This document shows, piece by piece, positions 9,485 through 17,765 of a stretch of 64,000 bases of DNA. Every line of letters begins with the position of its first letter. Position 1 is the first letter of the stretch. Below the pieces are notes generated by a model. It was not told where the DNA came from and did not search any database. It saw only the letters and a list, made by a program, of their open reading frames with translations. A program made the position numbers and the translations under genes. The stretch covers positions 310,001 to 374,000 of the forward strand of contig NZ_WEGH01000001.1 of assembly GCF_009604375.1 (NCBI RefSeq), given 5' to 3'. The stretch is from Actinomadura macrotermitis (GTDB taxonomy: Bacteria; Actinomycetota; Actinomycetes; Streptosporangiales; Streptosporangiaceae).

Positions 9485-9985
9485 CAGCCCGCTTCCCACC
9501 CCCGCAAGGACACCAGCCACCGCGAACGCGACCAAAGGCCTAACGAGAGGGCGGCGCCAAAGGCGAACCCCGCCCCGCCGGATCACGAAGCGATACGACG
9601 ATCAGCCACACCTCCGGCAAGGCCGAGACACGACCCCGTCCACACCCACCTCAGCCCGCTTCCCACCCCCACAAGAACACCAGCCACCGCGAACGCGACC
9701 AAAGGCCTAACGAGAGGGCGGCGCCAAAGGCGAACCCCGCTCCGCCGGATCACGAAGCGATACGACGATCAGCCACACCTCCGGCAAGGCCGAGGCGGGA
9801 CTCCATCCGCACCCGCCCCAGCCCGCTTCCCAGCCCCGCAAGGACATCGGCCACCGCGAGCGCGACCGGAGGCTGACGGGCGGGGCGACGCCGAAGGCGG
9901 GCCCCGCCCGTCAGATCGCGAAGCGATGCAGCGCTCGCCGTAAGTTCGGTTAGGCCGAGCCGCCAGGCGAGGCCGTAGGCCGAAA
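9485..9985. repeat. Three tandem copies of a 167-bp non-coding repeat
   Basis: Units begin with cagcccgcttccca at 9485, 9652 and 9819, so the period is exactly 167 bp twice. Units 1 and 2 differ at only about three positions over the first 143 bases and then diverge for the last 24. Unit 3 is clearly diverged but keeps the landmarks (gcgaccaaaggc-like, gaagcgat, ggccgag). Each unit carries an inverted repeat around a 'ccaaaggcg / ccgaaggcg' loop and a gaagcgat element. This is not CRISPR: the units are contiguous without unique spacers. Confidence 0.85.
9873..9914 (-). terminator. Strong hairpin downstream of polA, inside repeat unit 3
   Basis: Perfect 14-bp inverted repeat (ctgacgggcggggc / gccccgcccgtcag) with a 14-nt loop, about 75 bp past the polA stop. 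A smaller atcgc/gcgat hairpin abuts it. Units 1 and 2 have only weaker versions of the stem, so unit 3 may have been kept or selected as the polA terminator. Confidence 0.55.
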
Positions 9986-9989
9986 TTAC

Positions 9990-12683
9990 CTAATGCGCAG
10001 CGTCCTGCCAGGTCCTGCCGGTGCCCATGGAGACCTCCAGGGGTGCGCGCAGGTCGTAGGCGCCGGCCATCTGCTCGCGGACGAGCTTCTCCAGGGTCTC
10101 CTGCTCGCCCTCGGCGACCTCGAAGACGAGTTCGTCGTGGACCTGCAGCAGCATGCGGGAGGTCAGGGCGTGCTCGCGCAGGGCGCGGTCGACGTTGAGG
10201 CCGGCGACCTTGACGATGTCGGCGGCCGAGCCCTGGATGGGGGCGTTGAGGGCCATGCGCTCGGCCATCTCGCGGCGCTGGCGGTTGTCGGAGTTGAGGT
10301 CGGGCAGGTAGCGGCGGCGGCCGAGGATGGTCTCGGTGTAGCCGTCCTGGCGGGCCTTGGCGACCACTTCGCCGAGGTAGTCGCGGACGCCGCCGAACTG
10401 CTGGAAGTACTCCTCCATCAGCCCGCGGGCCTCGCTGGGCGAGATCCGCAGCTGCTGGGACAGGCCGTACTCCGACAGGCCGTAGGCGAGGCCGTAGTTC
10501 ATGGCCTTGATGCGCGCGCGCAGCTCGGAGTCGATCTGCTCGGGCGGCAGGCCGAACACGCGGGAGGCGGTGATGGTGTGGAAGTCGGCGCCGGAGCCGA
10601 ACGCCTCCAGCAGGGCCTCGTCGCCGGACAGGTGCGCCATGATCCGCAGTTCGATCTGGCTGTAGTCGGCGGTGAGCAGGGCGGCGAAGCCGTCGCCGAC
10701 GACGAACGCCTCGCGGATCTGGCGGCCTTCGGCGGTGCGGATCGGGATGTTCTGCAGGTTGGGGTCGGTGGACGACAGCCGGCCGGTGGCGGCGATCATC
10801 TGGTTGAAGGTGGTGTGGATGCGCCCGGCGTCGTCGGCCATGGGGATGAGGGAGTCGACGATGCTCTTGAGCTTGGCGACCTCGCGCCAGCGCAGGATGT
10901 GCTCCAGGACGGGGTGGCCGTCCTTGGCGAGCAGGTTCGTCAGGGCCTCGGAGTCGGTGGTGTAGCCGGTCTTGGTGCGCTTGGTCTTGGGCAGGCCGAG
11001 CTCGTCGAACAGCACCTGCTGGACCTGCTTGGGCGAGCCGAGGTTGAACTCGTGGCCGACGGCGGCGTGCGCGGCCTGCTCGACGTCCTTGACCTGGGCG
11101 CCGAGGGTGGCCGACAGGCCGGCCAGGTGGTCGGCGTCGACGGCGATGCCGGCGCGCTCCATGCCGGCCAGGACCCGCACGAGCGGCAGCTCGACCTCGT
11201 GCAGCAGCCGGGTGGCGCCGCGCTCGTCCAGCTCGGTGTCCAGGACGTCGGCGAGCTCGGCGACGGCGCGGGCGCGCACGGCCAGGTCCTGCGCGGCCTC
11301 CTCCTCGCCGGAGCCGTCCAGGGTGAGCTGGCCCGACTCCTCGCCCTCGTTGCGCAGCTCGCGGTGCAGGTAGCGCAGCGCCAGGTCGGCCAGGTCGAAG
11401 GAGCGCTGCCCGGGCAGCGCCAGATAGGCCGCCAGGGCGGTGTCGCTGGTGATGCCGTCCACGGTGAGGCCGCGGGCGGCCAGGGCCAGCATGGGGCCCT
11501 TGGCGTCGTGCAGGGCCTTCGGGCGGGCGGGGTCGGCGAGCCAGCCGGCGAGGGCGCGCTCGTCGTCCGCGATCAGCTCGGCGGGGTCCAGCGACACCGC
11601 GGGGCCCTTCTTGGACGCCAGCGCCAGCCCGGTGATCTCGCCGGTGCCGCGCCCCCAGGTGCCGGTGACGGCGACGCCGATCCGGTCGGCGGCGGTGGCG
11701 TTGGCCTCCAGCCAGGCGCCGAGGGCGCCGGGCTCCAGGGCCTCCAGCGCCACCTCGAAGCCCTCCTCGGCCTCGGGCTCGGCGGCGCTGATCGAGGCGT
11801 AGAGCCGCTCGCGCAGCACCCGGAACTGCAGCGAGTCGAACAGGGTGTGGATCTCGTCGCGGTCCCACTGGCCCATGGTCAGCTGCGGCGGGGCCAGCTC
11901 GAGCGCGACGTCGCAGTCCAGCTTGTTGATCTGCTGGTTGCGCAGCACGCCGGCCAGGTGGGCGCGCAGGTTCTCGCCGGCCTTGCCCTTGATCTCGTCG
12001 ACGCGGGCGACGAGCTCGTCCAGGCCGCCGTACTGGGTGAGCCACTTGGCGGCGGTCTTCGGGCCGACGCCGGGCACGCCGGGCAGGTTGTCGCTGCTCT
12101 CGCCGACCAGGGCGGCCAGCTCGCGGTAGCGCTGCGGCGGCACGCCGTACTTGGCCTCGACGGCGGCGGGGTCCATCCGGGCCAGCTCCGACACCCCGCG
12201 GATCGGGTACAGGATCGTGACGTTCTCGTCGACCAGCTGGAACGCGTCGCGGTCGCCGGTGACGATGAGGGTCTGCATCCCGGCGGCGGTCGCCTGCACC
12301 GACAGGGTGGCGATGATGTCGTCGGCCTCGAAGCCGGGCACCGACATGCGCGGGATGCGCAGCGCGTCCAGCACCTCGTGGATGAGGCTGACCTGGCTGC
12401 GGAACTCGTCGGGGGTCTTGGCCCGGCCGGCCTTGTACTCGTCGTAGGCCTGGTGCCGGAACGTCGGCTCGGACCGGTCGAACGCCACCGCCACGTGCGT
12501 CGGCTGCTCGTCGCGCATCACGTTGATGAGCATGGAGGTGAAGCCGTACACCGCGTTGGTGGGCTGCCCGTCGGAGGTGCTGAAGTTCTCCACCGGGAGC
12601 GCGAAGAACGCCCGGTACGCCAGGGAGTGCCCGTCGAGCAGGAGGAGCCGGGGCTTGTCAGGGGTCGGTGCTTTCGTCGCCAC
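9990..12683 (-). CDS. polA: DNA polymerase I
   Basis: PolA fills gaps and removes RNA primers during replication and repair. The 897-residue product has the 5'-3' nuclease domain at residues 1-300 (LLDGHSLAYRAFFAL, GFEADDIIATL, VTGDRDAFQLVD), a degenerate 3'-5' exonuclease region at about 310-500, and the polymerase domain at about 510-897. The proofreading motif DTET is missing at the expected place (IGVAVTGTWG), so proofreading should be absent, as in other actinobacterial PolI. Polymerase motifs: A DYSQIELRIMAHLSGDE, B RIKAMNYGLAYGLS, C LLQVHDELVFEV. The motif B aromatic is Tyr where E. coli has Phe762. GTG start at 12683; it is divergent from the thioesterase gene with 44 bp between them. 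Confidence 0.98.
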   Translation of the reverse strand: MATKAPTPDKPRLLLLDGHSLAYRAFFALPVENFSTSDGQPTNAVYGFTSMLINVMRDEQPTHVAVAFDRSEPTFRHQAYDEYKAGRAKTPDEFRSQVSLIHEVLDALRIPRMSVPGFEADDIIATLSVQATAAGMQTLIVTGDRDAFQLVDENVTILYPIRGVSELARMDPAAVEAKYGVPPQRYRELAALVGESSDNLPGVPGVGPKTAAKWLTQYGGLDELVARVDEIKGKAGENLRAHLAGVLRNQQINKLDCDVALELAPPQLTMGQWDRDEIHTLFDSLQFRVLRERLYASISAAEPEAEEGFEVALEALEPGALGAWLEANATAADRIGVAVTGTWGRGTGEITGLALASKKGPAVSLDPAELIADDERALAGWLADPARPKALHDAKGPMLALAARGLTVDGITSDTALAAYLALPGQRSFDLADLALRYLHRELRNEGEESGQLTLDGSGEEEAAQDLAVRARAVAELADVLDTELDERGATRLLHEVELPLVRVLAGMERAGIAVDADHLAGLSATLGAQVKDVEQAAHAAVGHEFNLGSPKQVQQVLFDELGLPKTKRTKTGYTTDSEALTNLLAKDGHPVLEHILRWREVAKLKSIVDSLIPMADDAGRIHTTFNQMIAATGRLSSTDPNLQNIPIRTAEGRQIREAFVVGDGFAALLTADYSQIELRIMAHLSGDEALLEAFGSGADFHTITASRVFGLPPEQIDSELRARIKAMNYGLAYGLSEYGLSQQLRISPSEARGLMEEYFQQFGGVRDYLGEVVAKARQDGYTETILGRRRYLPDLNSDNRQRREMAERMALNAPIQGSAADIVKVAGLNVDRALREHALTSRMLLQVHDELVFEVAEGEQETLEKLVREQMAGAYDLRAPLEVSMGTGRTWQDAAH

Positions 12684-12727
12684 AGGGTGACTCTAGTCTG
12701 CGCGTACGACAGTTCGAGGGAGGCTGA

Positions 12728-13150
12728 ATGAACCAGGAGCAGCGCGAACTCCTCGGCCGCTTCGGCGGCGAGGCGCTGGGGGACCTGGCCAAGACGATGG
12801 GCATCGAGTTCCTGGAGGCGACCCCCGAGCGGGTCGTCGCGCGGATGCCGGTCAAGGGCAACACCCAGCCCTACGGCCTGCTGCACGGCGGCGCCTCCTG
12901 CGTCCTCGCCGAGACGATCGGGTCGACCGGCGCGGTACTGCACGCCGGCGAGGGCCGGATCGCGGTCGGCGTGGAGATCAACGCGAGCCACCACCGGTCG
13001 GCGACCGAGGGCTTCGTGACGGGCGTGGCGACCCGCGCGCACGGCGGCCGCACGCTGGCCACCTACGACATCGTCATCACCGACGAGCAGGACCGGCGGG
13101 TGTGCACCGCCCGGCTGACGTGCATGCTGCGCGACGCTCCCGGCGCCTGA
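12728..13150 (+). CDS. Hotdog-fold acyl-CoA thioesterase, PaaI family
   Basis: A 140-residue hotdog protein. The family hydrolyses (often aromatic or hydroxylated) acyl-CoA thioesters as a small oligomer. The conserved stretch LLHGGASCVLAETIGS near residues 48-63 matches the PaaI/YdiI helix, with the usual HGG and the acidic residue (Glu) in the helix; VGVEINASHHRSATEG is the following strand. The ATG follows gggaggctga, giving an AGG-rich ribosome binding site. The gene lies opposite polA and shares a 44-bp divergent promoter region. A similar position next to polA (Rv1627c region) occurs in mycobacteria, from memory. Confidence 0.85.
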   Translation: MNQEQRELLGRFGGEALGDLAKTMGIEFLEATPERVVARMPVKGNTQPYGLLHGGASCVLAETIGSTGAVLHAGEGRIAVGVEINASHHRSATEGFVTGVATRAHGGRTLATYDIVITDEQDRRVCTARLTCMLRDAPGA

Positions 13151-13186
13151 TCACCGATCTTCCGGCGCTTCCTTTGCGGAGCACGG

Positions 13187-13282
13187 TCCAAGGTCGCTAC
13201 CTTGGAGCAAGGCCCGGGACCACCGAGTAGACAACGCCCGTCCCCGCGGGGGCGTGCGGCCCCAAAGGTGGTCCCGGGCCTT
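13187..13282. other. Two consecutive perfect hairpins, candidate terminator or structured RNA
   Basis: The first hairpin is 13187-13206: an 8-bp stem (tccaaggt/accttgga) with a 4-nt loop. The second is 13209-13282: a perfect 16-bp outer stem (aaggcccgggaccacc and its complement) whose 42-nt loop folds again through cgccc/gggcg and ccccgcgggg. It starts 36 bp after the thioesterase stop and ends 115 bp before the lipoprotein ATG. It could be a terminator for the first gene or a leader of the second. Confidence 0.6.
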
Positions 13283-13397
13283 CGGCGTTCCCGGGAACAG
13301 GCGCATGTCACCGGTCAACGCGTTTCGCTGGTTGCGGTTGGGTTGCGAGTCCGCCGGAACGGTTCCCTCCGGCGTGTCCGCGATCTACCGTCGCCCC

Positions 13398-13934
13398 ATG
13401 CGGCTGACCGTGCCGGCGACCGGCGTCGCCCTCCTGCTGTCCCTTGCTGCGGCCTGCTCGGACGGCGGTTCCCCGAAGGCCCAGGCGACCTACGACCTGC
13501 CCGCGCGCACCGTGCGCGAGGGCGAGCAGGCGGCGCACGTGCCGCCGGTGAGCGACGGCGACACCCAGTTCACCCTGATCGGGTACACGCCCGCGCTGCC
13601 GGAGATGGTCGGCAGCCACGCCGACGTGCGGCCGAACGGCGTGTTCGTGCGGGTCCGGCTCGTCGCGGTCAACAACGGCCGCACCTCCACGACGCTGGAC
13701 CTGACCCGGCAGCGGATCGTCACCGCCGGCGGCGCGACCGTCCTGCCCGACTACAACGCCCGCATCGTCAAGCGCGTCCCGGACAAGGTGGAGATCGGCC
13801 CGACCATGCGGGTGGAGTTCGACCTCTGGTACGACCTGCCCAAGAACGCCAAGGCCACCGCGCTGCGCCTGTACGGCGGCATCACGCTGATGGACATGAA
13901 GGACGAGCAGGGCGTCGACCTGCGCCTGCCCTGA
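13398..13934 (+). CDS. Putative lipoprotein with a DUF4352-like beta-sandwich domain
   Basis: A 178-residue exported protein. The signal peptide MRLTVPATGVALLLSLAAAC ends in a lipobox-like cysteine at residue 20, so it should be lipid-anchored outside the membrane. The mature part reads like a DUF4352-type immunoglobulin-like domain (FVRVRLVAVNNGRTSTTLDLTRQ, then VEIGPTMRVEFDLWYDLPKNAKATAL). Function unknown. The ATG at 13398 is chosen because it gives a proper signal peptide; the frame extends further upstream without one. It is convergent with livF across a bidirectional terminator. Confidence 0.75.
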   Translation: MRLTVPATGVALLLSLAAACSDGGSPKAQATYDLPARTVREGEQAAHVPPVSDGDTQFTLIGYTPALPEMVGSHADVRPNGVFVRVRLVAVNNGRTSTTLDLTRQRIVTAGGATVLPDYNARIVKRVPDKVEIGPTMRVEFDLWYDLPKNAKATALRLYGGITLMDMKDEQGVDLRLP

Positions 13935-13936
13935 CG

Positions 13937-13976
13937 CGCCGGACCCCCGCCCGGGAACCCGGACGGGGGTCTGGCG
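13937..13976. terminator. Bidirectional terminator between the lipoprotein gene and livF
   Basis: Inverted repeat cgccggacccccg / cgggggtctggcg (13 bp with one G-T wobble), with an inner cccgg/ccggg stem. It sits between two convergent stop codons (13934 and 13988). Confidence 0.75.
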
Positions 13977-13987
13977 TCACGCGGTCC

Positions 13988-14773
13988 CTACTCGCCGGCC
14001 TCGCCCTTGCCGAGGTCGACGGAGCCGTCCGCGGCGGTGCCCGCCGCGGGCGCGGTGTCCTCGACCGCCAGGTCGCCGCCGAGGTAGGCGGCGCGCACCT
14101 GCGGGTCGTCGAGCAGCTCCCGCGCGGGCGCGCTCTTGACGACCGCGCCGGTCTCCAGCACGTACGCGCGGTGCGCCAGCGACAGCGCCTGCTGCGCGTT
14201 CTGCTCCACGACCAGCACGGTCTTGCCGCGCCGGTTGATCTCCTTGATGATGTCGAAGATCTGCTGGATCAGCATCGGGGCCAGGCCCATCGACGGCTCG
14301 TCCAGCAGCAGCACCTTCGGGTCGGTCATCAGCGCGCGGCCGATCGCGACCATCTGCTGCTCACCGCCCGACATGGTGCCGCCGAACTGCTTCTTGCGCT
14401 CGGCCAGGCGCGGGAACAGCTCGTACACCTCGGCCAGGGTCTTGGAGGCGTCCCCCTTGCGGGCGTAGGCGCCCATGTAAAGGTTCTCCTCGACCGTCAT
14501 GCCGGGGAACACGCCGCGGCCCTCGGGCGACTGGCCGATGCCGACCAGCACCCGCTTGTGGCCGGGCATCTTGCTGATGTCCCTGCCCTCGAAGACCACC
14601 TTGCCCGACGACAGCGGCCGCAGCCCCGAGATCGTCTTCAGCGTGGTGCTCTTGCCCGCGCCGTTGGCGCCGATCAGCGTGACGATCTCGCCCTCGTCGA
14701 CCTGCAGCGAGATGCCCTTGAGCGCCTCGATCTTCCCGTAGTGGACGTGGATGTCCTGGATGTCAAGAAGCAT
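13988..14773 (-). CDS. livF: Branched-chain amino acid ABC transporter, ATP-binding protein LivF
   Basis: One of the two ATPases powering the HAAT-family importer of leucine/isoleucine/valine or related substrates. The 261-residue protein has Walker A GANGAGKS at about residues 35-42, the signature MSGGEQQ, Walker B VLLLDEPS and the H-loop-like VEQNAQQALSLAHRAYVLETG typical of LivF rather than LivG. The last 25 residues are a low-complexity acidic Gly/Ala tail beyond the family core. Its start overlaps the end of livG by 11 bp. Last gene of the livKHMGF operon. Confidence 0.95.
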   Translation of the reverse strand: MLLDIQDIHVHYGKIEALKGISLQVDEGEIVTLIGANGAGKSTTLKTISGLRPLSSGKVVFEGRDISKMPGHKRVLVGIGQSPEGRGVFPGMTVEENLYMGAYARKGDASKTLAEVYELFPRLAERKKQFGGTMSGGEQQMVAIGRALMTDPKVLLLDEPSMGLAPMLIQQIFDIIKEINRRGKTVLVVEQNAQQALSLAHRAYVLETGAVVKSAPARELLDDPQVRAAYLGGDLAVEDTAPAAGTAADGSVDLGKGEAGE

Positions 14774-15572
14774 CGGCGGGAGCCCCCAAGTACGCCTCGA
14801 TCACCTTGGGGTTGTTCTGCACCTCGCGGGGCAGCCCGTCGGCGATCTTCTGACCGAAGTCCAGCACCGCGATCCGGTCGCTGATGTCCATCACCAGCCC
14901 CATGTCGTGCTCGATCAGCAGCACGGTCCGGCCCGAATCGCGGATCTTGCGGATCAGCGCCTGCAGCGCGACCTTCTCGGCCGGGTTCATGCCGGCCGCG
15001 GGCTCGTCCAGCAGCAGCAGCTTGGGGTCGGTGGCGAGCGCCCGCGCGATCTCCAGCCGGCGCTGGTCGCCGTAGGACAGGTTCTTGGCGGTCTCGTCGC
15101 CCTTCTGCCCGATCCCGACGAAGTCCAGCAGCGCCCGCGCCGTCTCCCGGCCCTGGCGCTCCTCCTTGCGGTGCCACGGCAGGCCGAGGATCGCGCCGAT
15201 CGCACCCGTCTTGTGGTGCGCGTCCGCGCCCACCATGACGTTCTCCAGCACCGACATGTTGTGGAACAGCCGGATGTTCTGGAACGTGCGCGCCACGCCC
15301 GACTTGGTGACCTTGAAGCGCTTCATGCCGCTGATGCGCCTGCCGTCGAAGACGATCTCGCCCTCGGTCGGCTTGTAGACGCCCGTCGTCACGTTGAACA
15401 CGGTCGTCTTGCCCGCGCCGTTCGGCCCGATCAGCGCGAAGATCTCACCCTTGCGGACGGTGAGCTCCACCTCGCGCAGGGCCGTCACGCCGCCGAAGCG
15501 CATCGTGACGTTGCGCAGCTCCAGCAGCGGCTCGCCGACGCCCTCGGCCTGGCCGGCCTCGATGTCGCTCAC
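14763..15572 (-). CDS. livG: Branched-chain amino acid ABC transporter, ATP-binding protein LivG
   Basis: The second transporter ATPase, 269 residues. Walker A GPNGAGKT is at about residues 49-56, then GVARTFQNIRLF (typical of LivG), signature LSYGDQRRLEIARAL, Walker B LLLLDEPAAGMNP and switch His in LIEHDMGLVM. The GTG at 15572 overlaps the livM stop as GTGA, so translation is coupled. A short acidic N-terminal extension (about 15 residues) precedes the conserved core. Confidence 0.95.
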   Translation of the reverse strand: MSDIEAGQAEGVGEPLLELRNVTMRFGGVTALREVELTVRKGEIFALIGPNGAGKTTVFNVTTGVYKPTEGEIVFDGRRISGMKRFKVTKSGVARTFQNIRLFHNMSVLENVMVGADAHHKTGAIGAILGLPWHRKEERQGRETARALLDFVGIGQKGDETAKNLSYGDQRRLEIARALATDPKLLLLDEPAAGMNPAEKVALQALIRKIRDSGRTVLLIEHDMGLVMDISDRIAVLDFGQKIADGLPREVQNNPKVIEAYLGAPADAS

Positions 15573-16690
15573 TTGGTCACCTCCACGGACGCCTCGGTGT
15601 CGGGGCCGGCGACCTCGCCGCCCATCGCGCCCAGGGTGCCCGCCCCCTCCTTCATCTCGGCCTTGCGCTGCCGCGACGGCAGCAGGCCCTCGGGACGCAG
15701 GATCATCATCGCCACCAGCACCACGCCGAACGCCATGGTGCGGTACTCCTGGATGAACCGGAACCGCTCCGGCAGCCAGGCGATGATGAACGCGCCGAGG
15801 ATGACGCCCGGGATGTTGCCCGAACCGCCGAACACCACGCAGACCAGGATCGTCGCCGACAGGATGAACGTGAAGTTCTCCGGCTGGATGTAGCCCTGCA
15901 CGCCGCCCATCTGGCCGGTGCCGGCGAGACCGCCGATCATCGCGCCGATGAAGAACGCCAGCAGCTTGAACTTGAACGTCGGCACGCCCATCAGCTCGGC
16001 CGCGTCCTCGTCCTCGCGGATCGCCGTCCACGCCCGGCCCACCCGGCTCTGGTTCAGCCGCACCGAGATGATGATCACCAGCGCGATCATCACCAGGACC
16101 AGGTAGTAGAACGGCTTGGCGTCCAGCAGGTTCTCGAAGTCCAGGCCGAACATCGCCGGCGGCCGCGGCAGCCCCTCGATGCCCTGCGAGCCGCCGATCG
16201 CGTCGGTGTTGCGCGCCACGATCCGGATGATCTCGCCGAAGCCCAGCGTCACGATCGCCAGGTAGTCGCCGCGCAGCCGCAGCGTCGGCGCGCCCAGCAG
16301 GATGCCCGAGACCGCCGCGATCAGCAGCGCCGCCACCACCGTGTACCAGAAGCCCCAGTGGTGGATCTTGCCGAGCACGCCCACGCTGTAGGCGCCGATG
16401 GCGAAGAACGCCACGTAGCCGAGGTCCAGCAGGCCGGCCTGCCCGACCACGATGTTCAGGCCGAGCGCCAGCAGGATGTACAGGCCGATCGGGTCCCACA
16501 GCGTGGTCACCCAGTCGGTCTCGGGCGACATGAACGACTTCACGCCGTCCGACGGCAGAACGAACATCGCGAACAGGAACAACAGGACGTAGATCGCAGT
16601 ACGGACGTACCACGGCGAGTCCGCCCAGATGTCCCGGACGTCGCGCCGGGAACGGGCCGGAGAGCTGTTCTTCTTCTTCGTGAGGTTCAT
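15569..16690 (-). CDS. livM: Branched-chain amino acid ABC transporter, permease LivM
   Basis: A 373-residue inner-membrane permease with about nine or ten hydrophobic segments. Family landmarks: LALGLNIVVGQAGLLDLGYVAFFAIGAY (first TM pair), LRGDYLAIVTLGFGEIIRI, and the cytoplasmic coupling loop SRVGRAWTAIREDEDAAELMGV that contacts LivG/LivF. The C-terminal 40 residues are a charged tail after MILRPEGLLPSRQRK. The ATG overlaps the livH stop by 4 bp. Confidence 0.95.
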   Translation of the reverse strand: MNLTKKKNSSPARSRRDVRDIWADSPWYVRTAIYVLLFLFAMFVLPSDGVKSFMSPETDWVTTLWDPIGLYILLALGLNIVVGQAGLLDLGYVAFFAIGAYSVGVLGKIHHWGFWYTVVAALLIAAVSGILLGAPTLRLRGDYLAIVTLGFGEIIRIVARNTDAIGGSQGIEGLPRPPAMFGLDFENLLDAKPFYYLVLVMIALVIIISVRLNQSRVGRAWTAIREDEDAAELMGVPTFKFKLLAFFIGAMIGGLAGTGQMGGVQGYIQPENFTFILSATILVCVVFGGSGNIPGVILGAFIIAWLPERFRFIQEYRTMAFGVVLVAMMILRPEGLLPSRQRKAEMKEGAGTLGAMGGEVAGPDTEASVEVTK

Positions 16691-17670
16691 GCGCGCGCCT
16701 GCTGAAGAGACTCACCGAGAAGCCCGGTGGGACGGAACATGAGGATGATGACCAGAACCGTGAAGGCGATCACGTCCTTCCACTCGGAGCCGAAGAAGAT
16801 GGCCCCCCAGTTCTCGATCAGGCCCAGCGCGAAACCGCCGACCAGCGCACCGCGCAGGTTGCCGATCCCGCCCAGCACCGCCGCCGTGAACGCCTTCACA
16901 CCGAGGATGAACCCGATGTTGTACGCGGTGATCTCGAACTTGACGATGTAGAGCAGCGCCGCGACACCCGCCATCGCGCCGCCCAGCAGGAACGTCGTGC
17001 GCACGATGGTGTCGATGTTGACACCCATCAGCACCGCCGTCTCCGGGTCCTGCGCCGTCGCCCGGATGCCCCGGCCGACCTTGGTACGGGTCACGAACTG
17101 GTCCAGCGCCACCATCATGACGACCGCCGCCACCACCACCAGCACATGGTCGGTGCGCACGTCCATGCTGCCGACGCTGAACAGCACGTCCTTGTCCATG
17201 ATCCGCGGAACGCCGATCTGGTTGCGCCCCTCCGGCCGGTCGAACAGCTTCGGGATCACCTGCAGCGCGAAGACCTCCTGCAGGAAGAACGACGCGCCGA
17301 TCGCCGAGATCAGCGCCGCCAGCCGCGACGCGCCGCGCCTGCGCAGCGGCCGGTAGGCCACCAGCTCCAGCAGCACCGCCGCGCCACCCGACGCCGCCAT
17401 CGCCACCACCAGCAGCAACAGCACCATGCCGACCAGCGCGAACCCCGTCAGCGGGCTCTTGATGTCGAACACCTGGCTGATCGTGAACAGGCCGGCCACC
17501 GTGCCGACCATGAAGATCTCAGAGTGCGCGAAGTTGATCAGGCGGAGCACTCCGTACACCATCGTGTAGCCCAGCGCGATCAGCGCGAAAATGGCCCCGA
17601 CGGCCAGCCCATCCACCGTGGACTGCGGAAATTGAGAGATGAAGTCGTTGAACAATGGGTTCGCCTTCAA
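16687..17670 (-). CDS. livH: Branched-chain amino acid ABC transporter, permease LivH
   Basis: The partner permease, 327 residues. It contains the LivH hallmark GLAVGAIFALIALGYTMVYGVLRLINFAHSE near the N-terminus and the coupling loop KVGRGIRATAQDPETAVLMGV in the middle. The apparent start is TTG at 17670; a GTG about 57 bp inside (at 17613) would also leave the first membrane segment intact, and neither has a strong ribosome binding site. The gene is separated from livK by 95 bp containing a GC-rich hairpin, which may reduce permease expression relative to the binding protein. Confidence 0.93.
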   Translation of the reverse strand: MKANPLFNDFISQFPQSTVDGLAVGAIFALIALGYTMVYGVLRLINFAHSEIFMVGTVAGLFTISQVFDIKSPLTGFALVGMVLLLLVVAMAASGGAAVLLELVAYRPLRRRGASRLAALISAIGASFFLQEVFALQVIPKLFDRPEGRNQIGVPRIMDKDVLFSVGSMDVRTDHVLVVVAAVVMMVALDQFVTRTKVGRGIRATAQDPETAVLMGVNIDTIVRTTFLLGGAMAGVAALLYIVKFEITAYNIGFILGVKAFTAAVLGGIGNLRGALVGGFALGLIENWGAIFFGSEWKDVIAFTVLVIILMFRPTGLLGESLQQARA

Positions 17671-17702
17671 AACGGGGACGGCGATCAGCCGCCCGGCTGA
17701 CA

Positions 17703-17732
17703 GGGGCGGGAGCGCGGTAGCGCCCCCGCCCC
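17703..17732 (-). terminator. Hairpin in the livK-livH spacer, possible attenuator
   Basis: Stem ggggcgggagcgc / gcgcccccgcccc, 12 of 13 pairs, 4-nt loop, located between the livK stop and the livH start; a small cagcc/ggctg hairpin (17686-17699) follows it in the transcript. Such partial terminators or 3' stabilisers between the binding-protein and permease genes are common in ABC operons. Confidence 0.5.
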
Positions 17733-17765
17733 CGCGCCATCACCTCAAGGTGACGGCAGGAGGCG

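Larger units (their letters stand above)
9204..9989. other. 786-bp non-coding region between the deacetylase gene and polA
   Basis: No convincing gene here. Bases 9204-9340 presumably hold the deacetylase promoter on the minus strand. The rest is a block of tandem repeats (9485-9985, listed separately), with a degenerate extra copy recognisable at about 9350-9484. Short open frames run through the repeats but lack codon bias or recognisable protein sequence. Confidence 0.7.

Noticed and set aside
9485..9985. Possible CRISPR array
   Set aside because: Units are 167 bp and contiguous, without short repeats separated by unique spacers, and there are no cas genes.
9993..12731. A 912-codon plus-strand frame opposite polA
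   Set aside because: Antisense artefact of codon bias. The minus strand encodes a complete PolA with all motifs.
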